Shown piece by piece: positions 1 through 14,616 of a DNA stretch of 64,000 nt. The translations under genes were made by a program, and so were the position numbers. Below the pieces are notes generated by a model. It saw only the letters and a list, made by a program, of their open reading frames with translations. It was not told the origin of the DNA and made no database searches. Numbering within the stretch: position 1 is the first letter of the stretch; every line of letters begins with the position of its first letter. The stretch is from Hydractinia symbiolongicarpus. Its lineage: Eukaryota > Cnidaria > Hydrozoa > Anthoathecata > Hydractiniidae. The stretch is from positions 13,516,001-13,580,000 of the forward strand of contig NC_079884.1 in the NCBI RefSeq assembly GCF_029227915.1, read 5' to 3'.

Positions 1-59
1 GCATTGGTTTTGGTAAATCGCTTTAATTTTGCCACTTCGCCAATCTTTTTTTTCATTAG

Positions 60-3169
<3,110 letters not shown>

Positions 3170-3976
3170 GTAATTAAGTGACTTATATTTCTTTTCCAAA
3201 ATATTTTTTCACCCTTGTGGTTTTTTAGTCTTTGTTGTTATATAATCTGTCTCTCTAGATAGATAGATACACAGATGTGCATATTTTATATGGCTAGCCT
3301 TATAAATATCGAGGGATATACCCTGTCTTTTATTTCCAGGAGGGGCCATGGCTTAGATGATGGGGATTTCTAGAGTATTTAATGCTCATTTTTCGCTACG
3401 CAGACCCAATTAGGACCCGCGACATCAAACGACCCTCAAAGTGTGCCATCTCCCCAATTTTCCTCAAATGGCTTGGGTTAACCCGAGGCTATGGTAACAT
3501 TCTGTCAAACGAAATATTTTTCATTATCACGCTAAGGACATGTTTTTTAGCTAAGACCCACCTACTAGTGTTGTGTGATTTCAGAAAACCATTACACGTG
3601 TTTGTTATAAGAACGTCTGATTGCATAAGATTCTTTTTAAAAAAGTGTGTAACACTGCCTAAATTTTTAGCTACATTTTATAGCATTTACCCCATGAAAT
3701 AATTGGAACACGCATGACGACATTTTCTATTTTTAGATGTTCCATAAAAGACATGTACTTGGTACTAGTCAACGTCGATAGATATCTACCATGGTTGAAA
3801 TACATAGCAGGAGTGTGAACCAAATGAGTGTATACCATAGAAGGGTAAACCATACTCTATGAAATGGAAACAAATAAATTCAAATTGGTTTTGTTATATT
3901 ATTTATTTTTTCCAAATATGTGTCTATTTTGTTTTTCTGTCTCGCCACCACTCTTTGACAGCAAAACTTACTTGTA
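3170..3976. other. Non-coding stretch, no gene recognised
   Basis: After the last readable protease exon no exon encoding the missing protease C-terminus, and no other recognisable coding homology, was found. Open frames here lack codon or motif support. Confidence 0.6.
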
Positions 3977-4114
3977 CTAGTCGTTAACCCGTGGAAAAAT
4001 CCACGGGTTAGCCCGTCCTTTTTATACCACATCACGTGCGTCTCGCTACTTGCGCAGCTAAGCTACTATTTTGCGTGACAGACACACAGACGTATACGGG
4101 TATTATAATATAGA
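3977..4114 (-). mobile_element. Short non-autonomous Helitron, 138 bp (copy 1)
   Basis: Read on the minus strand it starts with TCTATATTATAATACCCG and ends with a 10-bp perfect hairpin (plus strand 3986-3995 and 4000-4009, loop AAAA) followed by GACTAG. The flanking bases are A before TC and T after CTAG, the canonical Helitron insertion context. A GACAGACACACAG tract lies near its 5' end. Copies 32420-32529 and 61673-62390 share both ends. It is too short to encode any protein. Confidence 0.8.
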
Positions 4115-5988
4115 TTTTATAAGGAAAAGTGTCCATGTTATTGGTACTACAATTACCCTGCGATCTTATTTCCCTCTTACGTATTAAGTTACAGATTCGC
4201 AACATCCGCACTCCTCAATATTTCTGGAGGACATAAATCTTTCATGAGATGAGAATTTTCTTGTTAATAAAGCATGTATATAAAGTAAACTGGTAAAACG
4301 ACGTTTTCTCAAGAAACTAAGGCGTTGGATTTTTGTTATTCCTATACTTGAAAATGTCAACTACAAACATAGCATTTTGGATTGTTGATTTTTCTTCCGT
4401 AGACCCTTGGTTTCAACTTCAACTGATGATATATTTTTTGCAGTAATACGGGACAGATTGTAGTCGAAGCGGTAAAAATGGAGAGGATGTTGTTTTTTCG
4501 GTTACGTGATGGCATAAAATTTCGCCCTTTCTGTCCTGGAAAATTGTTCGAGAAAAAGTAATTCACAGGTTTCGCTGCATCGCATTAGGGTAGGGCTGCC
4601 CGAAAGCACTCGACTGGAATTTCATTGTAATTTTACAAAAAAGATCTAGGAGTGTTTAAATGTCACTAGATTTGGAAATATTCCTTTTTCCAAAAGGGTA
4701 ACCAAGACCACCGGCAGCAAGATAAAGGGTTAAATGAAGTAATGAAAACTCCACTTTCGATATGGTAGAATTAGCAAAACAAAGAGATATCATGAGTGAA
4801 AGACTACAATTTCGGAAAGTAATCTGTGACTTGACGTAGCTTTACGCTCCTTATCTGCTTTTTTCTCAAGTAGGTTCCACCTTTTTATATCTGGTAACTG
4901 GATGTCGCCAAAACCTATTTCACAGCATTTTTACATTCAACGTTTGAGATAAATGAAACGGACACACTACATGTTCGAAATTTGTAGTTTCATTATTTCG
5001 TGGCAATCGTTGACAGGATGGATGTAAAGTCCGAGCAAAACATCCGGTGTCACAGGAAATTAGGACTGAGGAAATTTATTGGAGATACCAAAATCATTTT
5101 TTAGCCTGAACGAACGCGTAGTGTTCAAGGGGCCAAGAGACATTGCATTATATTTATTAGCGTGAAAATTTAAATTTTTAAAAGAAGAAACAATAAGCAA
5201 ATAAAGTCAATCTCACCCCTAGGACTTGTTAGGTTTTTAATATTTGGGCGTTCTTTATATATCACATTTCGTGTTTCCGCAACACAACATTGTTCTTGCA
5301 CACAGACAGAAAAAGCACAGCTTATGGAGATTTGTAAACAAAACAAAACATAGTTGTTCGTTTCTTTATAAAACAATTTGTTTATTATCTAAATAAAAAA
5401 AATAGTTTATTAGGTTAATAATGGCTCAAAAAAATTACAAACAATAGTTTCCGCACGCTGATTTCTTTTCTTGTGATAATATTTATGAGTTTGCTTTAAT
5501 CTATCACTCGGTTTGCTCTAAGCCATTTAAATCATCAAAAAAAAAGTTTTGTTACTAAGCATGAAAATACACTTTCTATAATCTGGGAAGATCATTCATT
5601 AGCTTCACAGTCTAGCACGTCCGCATACGGAATAACTCATGCCGTGGTAAATAGCGCACCACAATGACGCTTTTTTCAAGTGAAATTGATTTTTCCAGAG
5701 CACAGCTAGTTTGCTACATTAATAGACTTCCGCCTACCTACTTGTCTGTGCGTTCACCAAATGTTATTATGTTTGAAGACACATTGGCTGCTTTGGTGCT
5801 GCGAAATTAACAAAATAATAGGTCTGTTGTTGATTTCTGTTAACCGTGAGAATGCAAAACCAACAGGGGTAGGGTTAATGTTGGAGTAATTACAGCCAAG
5901 AAAGTAGCTTTTATTTACAAAAAAGATAACATTTTTTTCGTTATAAAAATAAAATTAGCTCAATCAACCACGCAAGAGAGAAAAAAAC
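4115..5988. other. Non-coding stretch, no gene recognised
   Basis: AT-rich sequence between the Helitron copy and the transporter stop codon. No protein motif, tRNA or tandem array was recognised. Confidence 0.55.
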
Positions 5989-7416
5989 CTATCTGATTAA
6001 TAACGTAGGTCTTTGTAAATTCTTTCTTCGGAATATCATTAAGCATGCTAAAATCACAGAAATTGCAATATACACTGGACCAACTACTTTTGTCCACTCA
6101 AACAATGTCGCAGAAGTTAACAGTCCAGTTAACGCACCAACACGCGACATTGATAGTCGAACGCTTTCTGTATATGTTTGAATTCTAGAAGAAACCATTT
6201 TAGCTAAACATCCGATAAAGAATATCTCTTCCATTACAATCACAATTCCAAAACCGATGTCGTATATTACCCACATAAATATACTCACTTCAAACTGGTT
6301 GTGGTAAAAAGTTAAAAATGTAAACACTCCAATCAGGGCCGACAGAAAAGTAGTCGACAACACTGCTAATTTAAATATCACGTTGTCAGAGGGTGGTTTC
6401 CAGGAAAGAAATAGCAAGGATACAAAGCAGGATAAACCAGCACAAAGAACAATGATGTTTAGTTCAGTAATAGACCAATTCATGACATCGACTACAAGCA
6501 TCGGCAACCACATGTCGCACACAACAATGCAGAATGTAGAAAAGAAGGAACCGCACAACAGTAACAACGTATCTATACACCTAAACAGCTCTTTAGTCAC
6601 TAACAGCGTTGTTGGTTTCTGTTTGACATCGTTTATCAGTGCATCTGTTTCAGTTTTTGCGCTATAGGAAATTGAAAATTCGTGATTTTTTTCCGCTCCA
6701 TTTATAGAACAAGTATTTTCAGCGTTATTTCCATCAACTTTTTTTTGTGCCTCAACATTTTCATATTCATTTTCTTTTAAATCATATTCTTTGGAGAGAT
6801 CAAATACTAGAAACGTACAAATTATTTGCAAGAGGATAAACAAAACAGCCATATATAAACCAGGTGCGTTTACATACTCTATCTTCCACTTTCCTATCCA
6901 AACGTTCACAGATTTAAAGGCGAAATTGAAGCCTGGCCCTATTAAAAAGCCAGAAGAAAACATCATTCCCATGATTGAAAGCTTAGATGATAATTTATCC
7001 TCAGGATAACACCTCGCTAATTCACCTGAAATTACTGATCTTAGCGGTCCACCAATTCCAGATATTAGTCTGCCAAAAAGTAAAAACCATGCTGAAAATG
7101 GAAGAGCATACAAGATATTTCCAATGATCACCATAAAGTTGCAAATAAATATTGTTTGACGAACATTTCTGTAACGATCAACGAGTCTTCCAATAAAAAT
7201 GGAAGATACCACTCCTGCAACAAGATATGCTGCTGAAATAAAACTATAAAATAATTTTGGACTTGAAGTTTGGACGAGCTCTCTAAGGTACAACCACAAT
7301 GTCAAAAATGTTACACTGTATTCCATACCAAGAAACAAGCATTCTAATGCAAACGCTATTGTTGTTAATTTTCTTTTTTGTTCCCACCTTTTTCTGTCGA
7401 ATTGGATTTCATCCAT
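5989..7416 (-). CDS. Major facilitator superfamily transporter, MFSD8/CLN7-like, paralog 1
   Basis: A single uninterrupted frame of 475 residues with about twelve hydrophobic segments split by a long hydrophilic loop (roughly residues 205-275), the usual six-plus-six MFS plan. The loop after the second membrane segment carries the MFS signature GRLVDRYRN. A glycine-rich segment (GRLISGIGGP) follows, as in MFSD8-like lysosomal carriers. The substrate cannot be told from sequence. The start at 7416 (MDEIQFDRKRW) is chosen because it is shared with paralog 2; the ATG is directly preceded by TAG, a possible 3' splice site, so a 5' UTR exon may exist upstream. Paralog 2 (14617-16047) has nearly the same first ~210 residues but a clearly diverged second half. 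Single-exon structure fits a retrocopy that later duplicated, or natural intron loss. Confidence 0.85.
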   Translation of the reverse strand: MDEIQFDRKRWEQKRKLTTIAFALECLFLGMEYSVTFLTLWLYLRELVQTSSPKLFYSFISAAYLVAGVVSSIFIGRLVDRYRNVRQTIFICNFMVIIGNILYALPFSAWFLLFGRLISGIGGPLRSVISGELARCYPEDKLSSKLSIMGMMFSSGFLIGPGFNFAFKSVNVWIGKWKIEYVNAPGLYMAVLFILLQIICTFLVFDLSKEYDLKENEYENVEAQKKVDGNNAENTCSINGAEKNHEFSISYSAKTETDALINDVKQKPTTLLVTKELFRCIDTLLLLCGSFFSTFCIVVCDMWLPMLVVDVMNWSITELNIIVLCAGLSCFVSLLFLSWKPPSDNVIFKLAVLSTTFLSALIGVFTFLTFYHNQFEVSIFMWVIYDIGFGIVIVMEEIFFIGCLAKMVSSRIQTYTESVRLSMSRVGALTGLLTSATLFEWTKVVGPVYIAISVILACLMIFRRKNLQRPTLLIR

Positions 7417-7718
7417 CTAAAAACAAGCGTTCATTGGGTTATCTTCAGAGGTACAAAAAAATACTTGTTTCAAAAGACACTCCTTGTGTATGTAAGATTG
7501 GCTTGATCTAGTTTTTACATTTCTACTTCAAGCTCGATAAATATATTTTTTTACTCTGACAAATTTGATTACAAACATTGTACTACACTGACAGTGTATC
7601 TTTTCTTTATTAATATAAGTGATATAGTCCCTGATAGAAATTTGTTGCACATATATACTTGCACATGAAAGCTTGAACTGTAATTATTCGGTCTCCTAAC
7701 TCTAACTATTTTCAAGTA

Positions 7719-8060
7719 CAACAACAACAACAACAACAACAATAACAACAATAACAACAATAACAACAATAACAACAATAACAACAATAACAACAATAAC
7801 AACAATAACAACAATAACAACAATAACAACAATAACAACAATAACAACAATAACAACAATAACAACAATAACAACAATCGCAACAATCACAACAATAACA
7901 ACAATAACAACAATAACAACAATAACAACAATAACAACAATAACAACAATAACAACAATAACAACAATAACAACAATAACAACAATAACGACAATAACAA
8001 CAATAACAACAATCACAACAATAACAACAATAACAACAATAACAGCAACAACAACAACAA
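7719..8060. repeat. (AACAACAAT)n nonanucleotide microsatellite
   Basis: About 340 bp of AAC/AAT-based repeat with a 9-bp period, mostly AACAACAAT, flanked by plain ACA repeats at both ends. It gives long poly-Leu, Val-Ile and Cys-Tyr minus-strand frames that are not genes. Confidence 0.95.
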
Positions 8061-9202
8061 AAACAGTATACCAACAACAGTAACAGCAACTCTTATCTTG
8101 CTTAGAATCGTTATTGTAACACGATTTAACTTGCGGTTAAATACCAAAGACCCTTTTCCGTATTTTAAGACATTTCTTCAAAAAAAAGACGATTAAATGC
8201 AAAAAAGATTTTTGACGTAGTTTATTAAAAACGTAAACTATTTTTATAGCTTCACAAATATTAGATCACAGTTTACTCTCCTGACGTCCTAAGATTTCGC
8301 AGTAGTAACAAACAGGAAACACTTCTTTCCGTCGTTGGATTGAAAAACTGAGTCTAATAATTTTCGGTGTTTACAACAGCAACAAAAATATATACAAAAG
8401 TTTTATTCATGAGGTTTATAAGAGGTGTCAAGAGCTTTTGTGTTCATGTTGTGTGTTAAAAGTGTCACGTTCTTGTATAACAAGCTATACAAGGATTTGA
8501 TATGTCACATTCAGAAGATGTTAGGAAGTCTTTGATATTGAAATGCGTTTTAATTGTGTAGAAATTTTGTAGTTCTTTATGCAGTGGATAATTTGGATTT
8601 TTGAATTTATATCACCTTCTTTAAAAATAGTTACATAACACGAGAAATACTATTTTATTCGTGGACATGGATAAGTTTTCCATTGACGAATTATTACCAT
8701 TGTAAATTCGCATCGACATATATATTCAGCTTTGCTGTGCAATTTGACATCATCAGCTGTGCAACACACACTACATTAAGGAAATTCCGTGAAAAATAAA
8801 AACAGTAAGACTGGTTAATAATTATCAGTTCGTGGGTAGTTGGCGAACAATTACTTACAGCTTGCTTCCAGTAAAGAGTTTTTATTACATGTTTACGTAA
8901 TAAAAATTACTCTTACATTTCTTCAAATGTGATCTAATTGTGATGTTTAAACTTATGTGACCTGTCCCATGAGAAAAATAAACAAAAAATTAATTTTCAC
9001 AAATAAACCTTCACACAATTTTTTTTCGAAATCGTTCTTAAGGCTGTTTTTAACATAGCGGGAATTTTCTCACAAAAGAGAAATCTACACAAACATACAC
9101 AGTTGCCAATATTTAAAGTTTCCAGAGGAATATTTGTTATCCTCGTGGAAAAAAAGTCAGAATTTTGTCAACTCTATTTTCCTTTCCGTGGATAAACAAT
9201 TT
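8061..9202. other. Non-coding stretch, no gene recognised
   Basis: About 1.1 kb of AT-rich sequence up to the Ngaro-like element. No coding motif or repeat family was recognised. Confidence 0.55.
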
Positions 9203-9275
9203 TTCTTTTCACATCTTCCTAACAATAAATTAGAACAGAAAAAACAACAGTATTGGAGTAACTTGTTATATTGGT
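9203..9275 (-). repeat. Ngaro-like split repeat B2
   Basis: A 73-bp direct copy of 9761-9833; forms the outer 3' end of the element in minus orientation. Confidence 0.85.
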
Positions 9276-9586
9276 TGGTATATATTGGTAGAGTGGTACA
9301 TCGCATGACATATTTTATAAAACATATTTCATATTCATCACAGATCTTTGCACTTGACATCGACTGACTTGTGACCAGCAACTGGATTAAAAACTTTCTC
9401 GGTATCCACGGCCAAATGTGGATTGCATCTTTTGTGCGTATTTTCCAAGAAAGAAAACCGTGAAGCTGGTCATTTTACAGTTGTCGATGTCCGTCTGTTC
9501 TTCTTCACGCCGACATTTTCTTGATTATTCGCGCCGGTGCGGTACATAAAACGAAAATTGCATCAATTAATATTAATGACAGTTAA

Positions 9587-9760
9587 AGTTTGCGATGCTT
9601 TCCACGCGACCAAAGACCGAGGCTTGGCCGAGGATACAACACGTGCATTTATACTATTCTCATGCGCATGCGCATAACCCGAAAAATCGGGTTACATTGT
9701 AGTGCAGAATCCGAAAAGAAACTTCGTTCCCGACTTATCGCAGAACGTCGGAAACAGCGC
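9587..9760 (-). repeat. Ngaro-like split repeat A2
   Basis: A 174-bp copy of the 5' terminal repeat at 13853-14026, differing at one visible position (9594 versus 13860). Contains the palindrome ATGCGCATGCGCAT and a CCCGAAAAATCGGG hairpin. Confidence 0.88.
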
Positions 9761-9833
9761 TTCTTTTCACATCTTCCTAACAATAAATTAGAACAGAAAA
9801 AACAACAGTATTGGAGTAACTTGTTATATTGGT
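9761..9833 (-). repeat. Ngaro-like split repeat B1
   Basis: 73 bp, directly joined to A2 at 9760/9761, and about 30 bp downstream of the recombinase stop codon. Confidence 0.85.
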
Positions 9834-9861
9834 AGGAGAGTTAAAAGAGGACCAATTTTTG

Positions 9862-10871
9862 TTACAATCCTAAATCTTTGCTTACAGAGAGTCGTTGAGA
9901 TTTGCTATCTTTTATGTATCCGTCCCTACTGGAACTTGATGACCACCTGCCGTGTTTACTTATCATTCTGTCAGTGACGCCGTTATTTGCAGCAGCACTA
10001 GCTCCACCTGAGCGTAAATAATGTAACCCAAAATTTTCTGGTACTTTTTGAATTGTATTCAAATGTTCGTGAAATGTTTTTCTGGCGCTTTCGTAGGATA
10101 TAGAAAGATGCCCTAACACATTGTAGCCTGTCTTTGTTTTCGCCAAACGACAAATTAAATAAGAATCCGGCTGAAATTTCAGATTAGTCATACACAGATA
10201 CTTTCGTAACCAGGTTACTGGACATGTGGAATTACCAGTGTGAGCTATGTACACAATATGACCTTCTCTTAGCTGATCCGTTTTGGATTTTTTAACACTA
10301 ATTTCAAATGAATCTTGTTTATTTTCCAAGTCCTTAACTTTTAAGGCTAATAATTCGCCAATGCGAAAGAATCCTGCGAATCCTAACACGCATAACACTA
10401 TAAACCTCATGTGCATGAAGTTTGAACTTTCTCCATAATATGCAATTATCTCTTTAATTATGTCCACTGTGAACGGCTCTTTCTTATTGCACGTTTTACC
10501 GACTAATCGTTTTGCGCCTGCAAAGGCTAATTTAACAATTGAGTGGTCTGTTGGCGACGAAAAACCTGCATTAATGTGTCCCCAGCGTGTTCCACAAAGT
10601 GCCGAAATTATTGTACTTATTGAACATCCTTCCATAACCAAGTCGTTAAAATTAATACATACGAAAAATGGGTCGGCAGAACAATGGTTGACCTCAGTAT
10701 ATTTAGAGCTCCAATCTACCCACTTTTGGCAAGCTCTTTTGTATTTAATAATCGTTTCCTTCGCGTAAGCCGCTTGTAAAAGTTGTGGTAAATTTGCTGC
10801 TTTTGACTTAGGTGCAGTGTTTTGTATCGCGTCTAGTTTTTCCCAAATACCAACATTGATGTGATCTGTTA
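9862..10871 (-). CDS. Tyrosine recombinase of the Ngaro-like element
   Basis: The frame reads from a likely 3' splice site near 10872 through to the stop at 9862; an internal ATG lies at 10641. The catalytic set of the tyrosine recombinase/phage integrase family is visible: Arg in FFRIGELLAL, the H-x-x-R box in HYLRSGGASA, a second conserved box KHGRW, and a candidate nucleophile Tyr in RDGYIKDS near the C-terminus. It would excise or integrate a circular cDNA. The N-terminal part (AKETIIKYKRACQKW) resembles the SAM-like core-binding domain. No stop or frameshift is seen within this stretch, unlike the RT part. Confidence 0.88.
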
Positions 10872-10954
10872 AGAATAAAAGAATGGAAATAAGCCTCCTA
10901 TATATGATTTTTTATAAAACCTAACCTTTAGTGGTTCTGGCTAATTTAATGTAC

Positions 10955-11095
10955 ACGCCCGTCCGGCGATTTAAGACATACGCCCGTCCGGCGGTTACTC
11001 ACATACGCCCGTCCGGCGATTTAAGACATACGCCCGTTCGGCGGTTAAGTAATATACATAAGTCTGCTAAGGCGTTTTTCACCCGTGCGGCAGTT
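10955..11095. repeat. GC-rich short tandem repeat inside the Ngaro-like element
   Basis: Four to five copies of a ~26-bp unit containing ACGCCCGTCCGGCG and decaying at the right, between the RNase H part and the recombinase exon. Each unit holds CGCC...GGCG arms. It is far more GC-rich than its surroundings. Confidence 0.8.
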
Positions 11096-11142
11096 GTCCT
11101 TGTGTCAAATTCGTTACAGAGAAAATAACAAAAGTTGATTTT

Positions 11143-13031
11143 TTAATCTGTATTAAATTCCACTAACAAAGCTAAAGATTTAAACTTAGCAAAGCTTTCA
11201 AATACGGTTTTACTGGCGGTATAATTATAAAAATAAGGATCTAATAACAAGTAATCTTTTACAAATTCGTAAAAATAGATTCCGTTCGGAGTTAACAATG
11301 GCCAGAAATATGATAATTGCCACATAGGGACTAATAGAACGCCTCGACCGTTACAAAGTTTTAGATGATTTAGAACATCGCCCACTAACGAAATAGGGGG
11401 GCACAACCAATTAAAATCACCGAACCAGTTGTAAGTGAACGCGTTAACACCACGCGAATTCGGACAAAAATATTTTGAGTTAAAGTTGTTAATTTTCTTA
11501 TTTATGTCATGTTTCGCCGATGTCATCGGCGAAACGATCGACTGTAAAAATGCCAAACTTCTGTTGAATGTAATTAAATGCTTCGTAATCTATCCCCCAG
11601 TTGTCGGAATCAATTATTTTTGATAAAAAATCTGCTTTGTTATTTGCCTCCCTCGGGATCCATGACGATTGTAATTTGATATTATAAATCATTGAAGCAT
11701 CAAAAATTTCTAAAGTGAGTTTTTGTAAATACGGTCTCCTGCTGCCTACTTCTATAATTCGAGTGACATTAACATTATCGGAAAACCATTGAACTGATTC
11801 ATTTTTTACACGTGGGCCTACCGCTTGCAGAATAAGTTTAACAGCTAAAAGTTCCCGGTAAGTAGAACTTGTACGTCTTTCTTCCGCAGTAAAATTTCCC
11901 CTGGCGATAATATCTCCCAACCGTTGCACAACATAACCCCCATAAGCACTGTCACTGGCGTCGGAGTAAATAACCTTGGTTGTTAAGGTGTTCTTTTTTA
12001 TTTGATAACCGTTTGTGTTGAAGAGGTTTCTGTACCAAAAAAGAAGATCTGACTTTAAAAATTCATCTAACGTATCTAATTTTTGCCAAGTTATACGAGA
12101 TTCTATAAAGCGGTACATGTGCCTTGTAAAAAGTCTTGTTAAAGGGCCAATAGCTAAAGTCATTGAGATAATTCGTCCGGCAATTTTTGAGATAAATTTT
12201 GCGCTTACACAATCGCTGTTTAATGCTAATTTCACAAGTGAGAAAAGTTTACTTAGTTTTTCAGATGGAACGTAAAATTTGCTAGTGCGGGTATCGATGT
12301 TAAAGCCGAGCCATTTTCCAGTTTTACGAGGCTCAAACTTTTATTTTTCTAGATTAATGGTGAGTCCTGCTCTTGCTACATCGTTTTGAATAATCGCAGA
12401 ATGCTTTTTTGTTGTCTCTAATAATTTTGAACCAAAAATACCATCATCTAAATACATAGTACATCTTATACCGTCTTTTCGCCATTTTGTTAACAAAGGT
12501 CTTGTCAGCTTTGTAAACGCGTAACAAGCGCTAGCCAGACCGAATGGTAAAACGAGAAATTGATAATATTTGACCGTGTTATCTGGAAAAGTCCAGGAAA
12601 ATCCTAAATACTTTCGATCATGCTCATGAATGGGAATGTGATGGTAGCCATGTTTTAAATCAAACGTTGAGAAGTAATAATCTGTTTCAAGATGCTGTGA
12701 TACGATTTTTAAATCTTCGTATTTAAATTTTGGAAAAGTTAAGTAATCGTTCACATGTCTTAAATCTAAAACCAATCGTAATTTATTTCCTTCTGCTACT
12801 GTAAGCGGATTGCAACAATATGGAACGTTGGAAACCTCTTCGATACAGTTGCTTAATACTATGCGCTACAAACTCTTTATGTTTTAGACTCAAGGCATTG
12901 TTCTTAGCGGCAAACGATGGCGGTTGAAGGTTAAAAGGTAGGCGATAGCCATGCTTTATCATACTTAAAACGAAAGGTAACGTATCAAGCTCATCCTGCC
13001 AGAATCTTAAATTTTGTTGAAGTTTTCCCAC
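11143..13031 (-). pseudogene. Reverse transcriptase / RNase H of the Ngaro-like element, frameshifted
   Basis: Four consecutive minus-strand segments encode a DIRS-type polyprotein. 13031-12783 is the region before the RT fingers. 12775-12341 holds the RT palm with MYLDDGIFG (YLDD catalytic box) and the LPFGLASA box. 12235-11507 holds RNase H with YSDASDSAYGG, Glu and WFSDN acidic residues. 11556-11143 is the DIRS-typical RNase H-distal domain (DAFTYNWFG-like, VLLVPMWQLSYFWPLL). The segments are out of frame with one another near 12.79, 12.3 and 11.53 kb, each break apparently small. In an active element this would be one or two frames. Confidence 0.85.
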
Positions 13032-13114
13032 TACAGAATGTTCTAAAACAAGTAAAAACGCAAAGAATTACATTAAATTAAAAACGTGTTAAACTCAAAA
13101 AGTAGATTCGAAAA

Positions 13115-13879
13115 CTAAAATTGTTTGTCTCTTTTCAATTCGTTATGAGTGACTTGTGGTACCATCGTATTGTTGCTTCGTGAAAAAGGACAACGTGCGG
13201 AATAATGACCCAGTCTACCACAGCCCCAGCATACAATGTTTTCGCTTAGGCGAGGACTTTCTCTTGTTCCAGAATACCTTGGGCCAAAATACGTTTGAAA
13301 TTGGGATGCTGGTCTACTACGATCAAAGTTCATTCGTTGGGGAAAAGTGCGTTGCCCTAATTTTCTACGCTTTTCGCTTTTAGCATTTGCTGAACGGATT
13401 GCTCGATTTATAAGTTTTTCGTCTTCTGAATCAGACGCTAAGTCGTCACTTAAATATTCATTAACCGTTGCCCAATCTTCTCTGTCTGCCAACTTAATGA
13501 GTTTAATACGTTTCGCAACTAAGGTCTTACCTTCAGACAACAATTTTTGCGCTTTTTCGATGTCCTTCTCCCCCAAACTGTCCGCTGCCTTGTCGAATTT
13601 GTCCATAACGTTTTGGCAAAAATTAAATTGGTGTTGATTTCCTTTGCCTTTTAGATTGACGCTGGCCAATTTCTTTTGAGATTCCAACGCTTTATCAATC
13701 TTTGACTGTTGGCTGTCTAAGAAACGTGAAGCAATTGTTTCAGCAACAGAGGTAGCAGCTGCCAATGTTTGCTCTTGGTGACGTTGAAGTGTATCTTCCA
13801 CCAGCTGTTGGATGCGTGTATCAAGTTCTTCAGGATTCGACATGCTGTTAATAGTTTGCCATGCTTTCCACGCGACCAA
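13115..13879 (-). CDS. Gag-like ORF1 of the Ngaro-like element
   Basis: 254 residues, mostly helical and charged, with a single CCHC zinc knuckle near the C-terminus (CWGCGRLGHYSARC) as in retroelement nucleocapsids. The start at 13879 overlaps the end of terminal repeat A1, so a start at MSNPEELD slightly downstream (around 13842) is also possible. Expected to bind the element RNA. Confidence 0.75.
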   Translation of the reverse strand: MVAWKAWQTINSMSNPEELDTRIQQLVEDTLQRHQEQTLAAATSVAETIASRFLDSQQSKIDKALESQKKLASVNLKGKGNQHQFNFCQNVMDKFDKAADSLGEKDIEKAQKLLSEGKTLVAKRIKLIKLADREDWATVNEYLSDDLASDSEDEKLINRAIRSANAKSEKRRKLGQRTFPQRMNFDRSRPASQFQTYFGPRYSGTRESPRLSENIVCWGCGRLGHYSARCPFSRSNNTMVPQVTHNELKRDKQF

Positions 13880-14026
13880 AGACCGAGGCTTGGCCGAGGA
13901 TACAACACGTGCATTTATACTATTCTCATGCGCATGCGCATAACCCGAAAAATCGGGTTACATTGTAGTGCAGAATCCGAAAAGAAACTTCGTTCCCGAC
14001 TTATCGCAGAACGTCGGAAACAGCGC

Positions 14027-14616
14027 ATAAATCAATGATAATTGTCGTTTCCACGTGATCAGAGCATAAACATTAAAAATGGCGGACAATGAATGTGTGA
14101 CAGCAAAATTATACTGAAAAAATAACATGTTTGTTAATAATTAGATGAATTTTATTCGTGAAATAAAAAGAAAAATGTTCTTGCTACCTTTACGCAGCAT
14201 ATACTCTCAAAAAGGCATTACAATAAGTAATAATATTTAAAATATAAACCTAACGCATCTATAAACTTAAATTGACATAAATACAATTACCAGCTAATCA
14301 AATTGCTTTCTTTTTATCACTTTCTTCTAGTTAATTAAAAATGCAAAAAAAAAGTGTTATGGAATACAGAATATAGATTTTAGGGAAAAGAGGCAGTTGT
14401 GGAAAATATATTCGCCTTTCCCTGTCACAGGCACACACAGAGACGGAATTGGCGTATTAATATACCATTAAAGCCAAAATAAAAGCAGAAGGCGCATGGT
14501 ATAAAAAAAGCAATACAATTCAAAATTCATTCTTTGTGTTGACAATGAAAATCATTTATAAAAAATGTCACTTGTCATCCAGCTATATTACAAGTTGATT
14601 AAAGCAGATAAACATC
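14027..14616. other. Non-coding stretch, no gene recognised
   Basis: AT-rich sequence between the Ngaro-like element and the second transporter stop codon. A GACGG/ACACACAG patch near 14.42 kb faintly resembles the Helitron 5' tract but lacks clear ends. Confidence 0.5.

Larger units (their letters stand above)
9203..14026 (-). mobile_element. Ngaro-like (DIRS order) tyrosine-recombinase retrotransposon
   Basis: Split direct repeats define the element on the minus strand: A1 (14026-13853), coding part, B1 (9833-9761), A2 (9760-9587), then B2 (9275-9203). A1 and A2 are both 174 bp with one visible mismatch; B1 and B2 are both 73 bp. B1 and A2 abut exactly. The coding part holds a gag-like frame with a CCHC knuckle, DIRS-type reverse transcriptase and RNase H, and a tyrosine recombinase, the hallmark set of Ngaro/PAT elements, which integrate through a circular intermediate without an integrase. 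A 311-bp spacer separates A2 from B2. RT/RH frames are broken, so this copy is probably immobile, although the near-identical repeats suggest a young insertion. It lies between the two MFSD8-like paralogs. Confidence 0.88.

Noticed and set aside
7702-8089. Long poly-Leu, Val-Ile and Cys-Tyr reading frames
   Set aside because: They are translations of the AACAACAAT microsatellite in different frames.
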